Source: Desulfobulbaceae bacterium (GTDB taxonomy: Bacteria > Desulfobacterota > Desulfobulbia > Desulfobulbales > SURF-16). Taken from it: DNA of 18,838 nt. Both the position numbers and the translations under genes were made by a program. Each line of letters begins with the position of its first letter. The first letter of the stretch is position 1. Below are positions 14,388 through 18,838 of the stretch, piece after piece. Location of the stretch: contig JALNXE010000086.1 of the NCBI GenBank assembly GCA_023230525.1, forward strand, positions 1 to 18,838. The letters are read 5' to 3'. The notes beneath the pieces were generated by a model, which saw only the letters and a list, made by a program, of their open reading frames with translations, searched no databases and was not told where the DNA came from.

Positions 14388-17144
14388 ATGCCTGAAAATC
14401 TTCTTGAGCGCTCCTTCTCCCTGGATAGTCTTCCCACTCTGCCCTCGGTGGCAATCGAGGCCATCCGCCTCCTGGAGGGTGAAAATTCCACCTTTGACTC
14501 CATCGCTGATCTGCTGAAAAACGATCAGGTGCTCACCGGCAAAATTCTCCAGTACGCCAACTCGGCCCATGTGGGCGCCAGAAGGGAGATCAGCACCATT
14601 CCCCAGGCGATTTCGGCGACAGGCTTCAATGCCCTGCGCAGTATCATTCTCTCGGTCTCCATTTTTGACACCTTTTCGGCAAAAACCGCGGCGCACCAGA
14701 CAAAGCTGGTGAATTTCTGGCTGCACTCCATCGGGGTTGCCGCCACCGCCGAGGCCCTGGCCCGGCATCTTGATTTCCCTTCCCCGGACCAGGCCTATGT
14801 CGGCGGGCTGACCCACGACCTGGGCAAACTGGTCTTTTACCAGCAGTTTCCCGACAAATTCAACCAGATCTGCCGGGAATTGTCCGATTATTCCCCGCAC
14901 AGCAGCAGCAATGAATCCCCCCCCCTGGATGTGGAGCAGGCCATTGCCGGCTTCAGCCATATCGATGTGGGAAAAATTATCGGCGAACGCTATGATTTCC
15001 CTGAAAGTTTAACCAGAGCCATGTGGCTGCACCACCAACCGGTGATCGAACCCATCCGCCCGGAACTGGACCATCTGCCCCAGCTCATCCGTTTTGCCGA
15101 TGTGCTGTGTGTCACCCATAACGTGGGTTCAAGTTACTTTCTAACCGAAACGCCGGTCTGCCATGACCATTTCCATTTTGCCCTGGAAAACCTGGCCCGG
15201 CTGCACCAGCTCACCCCGGAGGATCTCGATAACATCATGGCCGATGTCCATCTGCGGGTTGCCGAGGTATGCAAGATTCTCGGCTTCTGGAATGAGGAAG
15301 ATTATCAGAAACTGGTGCGCTCGGCCAATGTCAGTCTCGGCAAGATGAGCATGGAGCTTGATGAAAACAATCAGCTGCTGCTGGCCACCAATCAGGTTCT
15401 GGCCGCCACCTGCGACATGCACAGCAAACTCCATTCCAACATCACCCTGATGGAGGCCGCCGAGGTGGTGGCCGGTTCGGTATGCCGGGCCTTTGACGTG
15501 AAACGCTGCCTCTGCCTGATCCGCGACCCGGCGGCCCATCGTTTTGTCGGTTCCCTGGCCGACCACCAGGTCTTCCAGGATGTGGAGCTGCCCAGCCGTC
15601 TTGCCGATATGGATAACCGGCGCAATTATGCCACCAACGATATCGAGGTGGAAGCGGCAAACCGGCTGGAACAGGTCACCCATGACCTGCTGCATGACAG
15701 AATGGCGGAGTCGCGCATGTTCAGCATCATGACCGGCTCCAAATTCCTCGCCACCTTTTTCATGGCCGACCATCATTCCCGCTGGCGCAAAGAGCAGCTG
15801 CTGGGCGAGCTGGTGGTCGATTTCAGCAGCGGCCCGGATTTCCTCCGCACCGGCTTTGCCGCCCTGCAGAAAAACTTCGAGGCCATGACCTCGGCCGCCG
15901 GCATGGCCATTGAACGCCTGCTCCTGCACCAGGACATCACCCGGCAGGCGCGCAAACTGACCGAAACATCCCGCAAGATGGAAGAAAACCAGCGGCAGCT
16001 CTTTTCTTCCCACCGGCTGGCCACGGTGGGCAGACTGGCCGCCGGGGCGGCCCATGAGATCAATAATCCCCTCACCATCATTTCGCTGAACCTGCAGATC
16101 ATGAAACGCTTGATCAAGCAGCTGCCGGATAACGAGACCCTGACGGAAAGACTGCAGATCATCTCGGAACAGGAAACCCGTATTTCCAATGTCATCCAGG
16201 ATCTCATGGGTTTTGCCAAGCCCACGGAACCGAAATTCTGCCCGGTGGAGATTGGGGAAATCGTGGCCAAGGCCCTCACCCTGACCAAGAGCAGAGACCC
16301 GCTGGTCAATATCCGCATTGATAACCAGCTGCCCAAAACCCTGCCCCAGATTATGGTGGATCCCCAGCAGATCGAACAGGTTTTCCTGAATCTCTTCATG
16401 AATGCCTGCCAGGCCATGCCCCAGGGCGGCACCTTGACCATCACCGGGGTTACCGGCGATGATTTCATCGAGATCACCGTGGCCGATACCGGCACCGGCA
16501 TCGCCAAAAAGAATCTGCATAAGATCTTTGACCCCTTTTTCACCACCAAAATGGAAGGGGAAGGCACGGGCCTGGGCCTGGCCGTCTGCCACGCCATTGT
16601 GGAACACAACCAGGGCACCCTGCGGGCGGAAAGCAAGGAAGGAAAGGGCGCCACCTTTTTTATCCGCCTGCCCCAGGACAAGAGCAGCCGGCTGCGCCAG
16701 ATGAAAACCATCCTGAAAACAAAGAAAAAACAGGATGCAGCCAAAACAATGCCGGAAAAATGCCGCATTCTGGTGGTGGATGACGAACTCATCTTAAATG
16801 AAATCATGCAGGAATTCCTCAAGTCTGCCGGATTCAACGTTGACGGGGCCTTTGATGGCGTCGAGGGGTTGGAAAAACTGCGCCACGGCAAATACCACGT
16901 GGTGCTGCTCGATATCCGCATGCCGCGCAAAGACGGCCTGGAGGTGCTGGAGTTCATCAAAAAGGAATACCCGGAGGTGCAGGTCATTATCATCACCGGC
17001 CTGGCCTCCCTGGACGAGATCAAGGAAACCGTGAAAAAAGGCGCCTTTGCCTGCCTGAAAAAGCCCTTCATGCTGGACAAGGTGCTCGATACCATTGAAC
17101 GGGCGGTCAAGGACCAGAAGTGCCAAATCTCCCCTGATGCCTGA
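14388..17144 (+). CDS. Hybrid sensor: HDOD - GAF-like - histidine kinase - receiver
   Basis: This 918-residue signalling protein appears cytoplasmic; no membrane segment is evident. Residues ~8-215 form an HDOD domain (SLPTLPSVA, KNDQVLTGKIL, and THDLGK at 142-147), an HD-like fold usually without hydrolase activity that acts as a scaffold or output module. Residues ~350-515 look GAF-like, followed by a coiled-coil-rich link (515-545). The kinase core has phospho-accepting His556 in AAHEINNP, the N box around Asn672, DTGTGI (700-705) and GTGLGL (726-731). The C-terminal receiver has acidic pair Asp798-Asp799, phospho-acceptor Asp842 in LLDIRMP, Thr870 and Lys892. All catalytic residues are present. 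I chose ATG 14388, where PENLLERSFSLDSLP begins the HDOD fold. The end overlaps the next gene by 8 nt. No dedicated output partner is visible. Confidence 0.88.
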   Translation: MPENLLERSFSLDSLPTLPSVAIEAIRLLEGENSTFDSIADLLKNDQVLTGKILQYANSAHVGARREISTIPQAISATGFNALRSIILSVSIFDTFSAKTAAHQTKLVNFWLHSIGVAATAEALARHLDFPSPDQAYVGGLTHDLGKLVFYQQFPDKFNQICRELSDYSPHSSSNESPPLDVEQAIAGFSHIDVGKIIGERYDFPESLTRAMWLHHQPVIEPIRPELDHLPQLIRFADVLCVTHNVGSSYFLTETPVCHDHFHFALENLARLHQLTPEDLDNIMADVHLRVAEVCKILGFWNEEDYQKLVRSANVSLGKMSMELDENNQLLLATNQVLAATCDMHSKLHSNITLMEAAEVVAGSVCRAFDVKRCLCLIRDPAAHRFVGSLADHQVFQDVELPSRLADMDNRRNYATNDIEVEAANRLEQVTHDLLHDRMAESRMFSIMTGSKFLATFFMADHHSRWRKEQLLGELVVDFSSGPDFLRTGFAALQKNFEAMTSAAGMAIERLLLHQDITRQARKLTETSRKMEENQRQLFSSHRLATVGRLAAGAAHEINNPLTIISLNLQIMKRLIKQLPDNETLTERLQIISEQETRISNVIQDLMGFAKPTEPKFCPVEIGEIVAKALTLTKSRDPLVNIRIDNQLPKTLPQIMVDPQQIEQVFLNLFMNACQAMPQGGTLTITGVTGDDFIEITVADTGTGIAKKNLHKIFDPFFTTKMEGEGTGLGLAVCHAIVEHNQGTLRAESKEGKGATFFIRLPQDKSSRLRQMKTILKTKKKQDAAKTMPEKCRILVVDDELILNEIMQEFLKSAGFNVDGAFDGVEGLEKLRHGKYHVVLLDIRMPRKDGLEVLEFIKKEYPEVQVIIITGLASLDEIKETVKKGAFACLKKPFMLDKVLDTIERAVKDQKCQISPDA

Positions 17145-18195
17145 CGATCTGCTGAGCATAGAAGACGTTGTCCGCCTGACCGGGCTTGAAGAGAGCCTGA
17201 TCCGTTTTTACGAGTCCGAATATCCCGCCGAACTGCCGGAAAAAATCCTGCTGGGCGGCGCTTTGTTTTTCGATCCGGCCGGCCCGGCGGCCTTTACCGC
17301 CATCCATACCCGGCGGCAGGGGGCAAGGCCCGGACAAAAGAGCGCCCCGGAGCGCTTTGCCAGGGTGCTTGCCGTCACCTCGGGCAAGGGCGGGGTGGGC
17401 AAGACCAACCTAGCCCTGAATCTCGCCATTGAATTCCAGCGTCTGGGCAAAATGAGCGTGGTGCTGGATGCGGACATGGGCCTGGCCAATGTCCATCTGC
17501 TGGCCGGCATGACCCCGCGCCACAGCCTGACCGAGCTGCTGGCCGGCCGGGTGGAAATGGCCGAGCTGATCGAGGCGGGTCCGGCGGGCATCGGCATCCT
17601 GGCCGGGGGCAGCGGCATCCTGGAGCTGGCGGACAGCAGAGCCCAGGACCGCCGCCGGATCACCCAATCCCTGGTGCAGCTGGAAAAGGCGGCGGAGATC
17701 ATCCTGGTGGACACCGGGGCCGGCATGGGCCGCAGCGTGCGGGACTTTCTGCAGGCAGCCGACGAGATCATCTTTGTCATCACCCCGGATATCACCTCGC
17801 TTACCGACGCCTACGGCCTGCTCAAGGCCCTGCACCAGGAAAACCTGCCGAACCTGCCCGTGCACCTGGTGGTCAACATGGTGCAGTCCCTGAAACAGGC
17901 GGCGGACGTCAGCCTGCGCTTTGCCTCCTGCGCCAGGGAATTCCTGGGCCGGGACATCTCCGACGCCGGCTATATATTAAAAGACGCCACGGTGTCCCAG
18001 GCCACGGCCCGCCGCACGCCATACAGCATCTACCGGCCGGACGCCCGGGTCAGCAAGAACACCCGCACCATTGCCGCCAATCTCTTAAAAAAGCAGCAAA
18101 GACCGTCCGCCGCAAGCTCCGCCTTTGGCCGCTACCTCAATCTCATTAAAAACGGACAGGAGCAGCTGCCGCAGCCCCGGAGGAAAACCGCATGA
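17137..18195 (+). CDS. MinD/FlhG-family ATPase with N-terminal MerR-like HTH
   Basis: Residues 6-56 (SIEDVVRLTGLEESLIRFYESEYP and on) read like a MerR-type winged helix-turn-helix, with a tyrosine-containing recognition helix and a 'GALFFDP' wing. Residues 75-320 form a ParA/MinD-type ATPase: deviant Walker A SGKGGVGKT (82-90), VVLDADMGLANVHLLAG (108-124) and VDTGAGMG (191-198). The signature GLANVHLLAG favours the MinD/FlhG branch (ParA-type partitioning is less likely). Such ATPases mark a cell pole or count flagella or pili. The FlhG activation motif DQAxxLR is not seen, and its place is taken by the HTH. ATG 17137 overlaps the kinase stop by 8 nt; an upstream TTG (17095) is less likely. 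The 352-residue chain ends by overlapping the AAA ATPase start (ATGA). Confidence 0.85.
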   Translation: MPDDLLSIEDVVRLTGLEESLIRFYESEYPAELPEKILLGGALFFDPAGPAAFTAIHTRRQGARPGQKSAPERFARVLAVTSGKGGVGKTNLALNLAIEFQRLGKMSVVLDADMGLANVHLLAGMTPRHSLTELLAGRVEMAELIEAGPAGIGILAGGSGILELADSRAQDRRRITQSLVQLEKAAEIILVDTGAGMGRSVRDFLQAADEIIFVITPDITSLTDAYGLLKALHQENLPNLPVHLVVNMVQSLKQAADVSLRFASCAREFLGRDISDAGYILKDATVSQATARRTPYSIYRPDARVSKNTRTIAANLLKKQQRPSAASSAFGRYLNLIKNGQEQLPQPRRKTA

Positions 18196-18838
18196 GTCAC
18201 GCCGGCTGGACCCACAACTTCGGGCTGAAACAGAATCCCTTTAAAGATACCCTGGATACGGACCTCTTTTACCGCACCCGGCAGCATGAGGAGGCCTTGG
18301 TCAAAATCCGCCTCGGCATCGACGACTGCCATGCCCTCATCCTGCTCACCGGCCAATCCGGCACCGGCAAGACCCTGCTCTCCCAGCTGGTCATCCGCAG
18401 TCTGGATCCGGCCCGGTTTGTCCCGGTTTTCGTGCCGGTCTACCCCGGCATGGGCCAGGGCATGCTGCTTGGGCAGATTCTGGCCGAAACCGACCAGCCC
18501 AACGCCGCCGCCTGCCGCTTTACCCATGAACGGTTGAACCTGCTGCAGGAGACGGCTCTTAACCTGCACGCCGGCGGCCGGCGGCTGGTGGTCATTATCG
18601 ATGAGGCCCATTTCCTCAAGGCGGACGCCCTGCACATCCTGCGCACCCTGTCCAACCTGGAAACCGAGCATGAAAAACTGGTGACCGTGCTGCTGATTGC
18701 CGAAAACAGCCTGGCCCGCCGCTTAAGCAGCCCATCTTATGCCTCCCTGCGGGGCCGGATCACCTTTGCCGTGGGTCTTGCCCCGCTGACCCGGGCCGAG
18801 ACCGAACAGTTCATCAAATTCAGGCTGCTCAAATGCGG
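18192..18838 (+). CDS. ExeA/GspA-type AAA ATPase (truncated by window end)
   Basis: The visible 215 residues begin with the family lead-in FGLKQNPFKDT (10-20), followed by RQHEEALVKIRLGI (30-43). A Walker A GQSGTGKT (54-61) and a Walker B VVIIDEAH (133-140) follow, with a sensor-like 'LLIAEN'. This pattern is that of ExeA/GspA/MshM ATPases, which help insert or assemble secretins and pilus machinery, and of related transposition ATPases (TniB-like). The MinD-type partner upstream favours the secretion/pilus reading. The C-terminus, which in ExeA carries a membrane helix and peptidoglycan-binding domain, lies outside the window. A strong GGAGG (18179-18183) precedes the ATG by 8 nt, and the start overlaps the upstream stop (ATGA). 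Confidence 0.85.
   Translation, partial: MSHAGWTHNFGLKQNPFKDTLDTDLFYRTRQHEEALVKIRLGIDDCHALILLTGQSGTGKTLLSQLVIRSLDPARFVPVFVPVYPGMGQGMLLGQILAETDQPNAAACRFTHERLNLLQETALNLHAGGRRLVVIIDEAHFLKADALHILRTLSNLETEHEKLVTVLLIAENSLARRLSSPSYASLRGRITFAVGLAPLTRAETEQFIKFRLLKC

Noticed and set aside
15141..16607. 488-residue minus-strand frame opposite the hybrid kinase
   Set aside because: It is a shadow of a gene with complete kinase motifs; the His/Gly/Gln-rich product is a composition artefact. The 445-residue frame at 15773-17110 is rejected for the same reason.

Overview
The window looks like chromosomal sequence from an anaerobic member of the Desulfobacterota (former Deltaproteobacteria). This rests on gene content only: a six-repeat ribosomal protein S1 followed by a short SppA, an HDOD-domain hybrid kinase, a MinD/ExeA-type ATPase pair, and an oxygen-sensitive radical SAM protein fused to an arsenite-methyltransferase-like domain and a DUF5714-like domain. 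The lineage is an inference, not a phylogenetic result. The first ~4.4 kb is visibly more AT-rich than the rest.

Layout. 1-91 (minus) is the cut-off start of a probable IS630-type transposase. 190-2866 (minus) is rpsA followed by sppA. 3030-4059 (minus) is an overlapping pair of small hydrolases, a HAD-type nucleotidase and a NUDIX hydrolase. 4060-4413 has no gene; it holds a ~105-bp imperfect palindrome that looks like a dispersed repeat, then a good sigma70-type promoter for the plus-strand run pcnB-bioB-bioF (4414-7824), which is joined by a 4-nt overlap and a 1-nt gap. Facing it on the minus strand are a 1030-residue three-part protein (8683-11775) and mutM (7856-8680), 2 nt apart. A 203-bp divergent region with a nested hairpin separates them from the plus-strand rph-tgt-yajC housekeeping run (11979-14173). 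After a 214-bp gap with another strong hairpin come an HDOD/GAF-like/histidine kinase/receiver protein, a MerR-like HTH fused to a MinD-type ATPase, and the start of an ExeA/GspA-type AAA ATPase that runs off the window. These three overlap or abut and are probably one operon.

How the genes work together. rpsA, rph, tgt, pcnB and yajC are core translation, RNA-processing and secretion genes. bioB and bioF give two steps of biotin synthesis; bioA and bioD are not here. The last three genes suggest a signalling module coupled to positioning or assembly of a surface or secretion structure (inference).

The most interesting item is the 1030-residue fusion. Its middle third carries the cysteine and SAM motifs of an AS3MT/ArsM arsenite methyltransferase. 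Its front third is a radical SAM enzyme (CxxxCxxC at 95-102) and its last third is a cysteine-rich domain of unknown function. Having a carbon-radical enzyme and an arsenic methyltransferase in one chain suggests a multi-step route to an organoarsenical (or another thiophilic-element metabolite) that I do not recognise as described.
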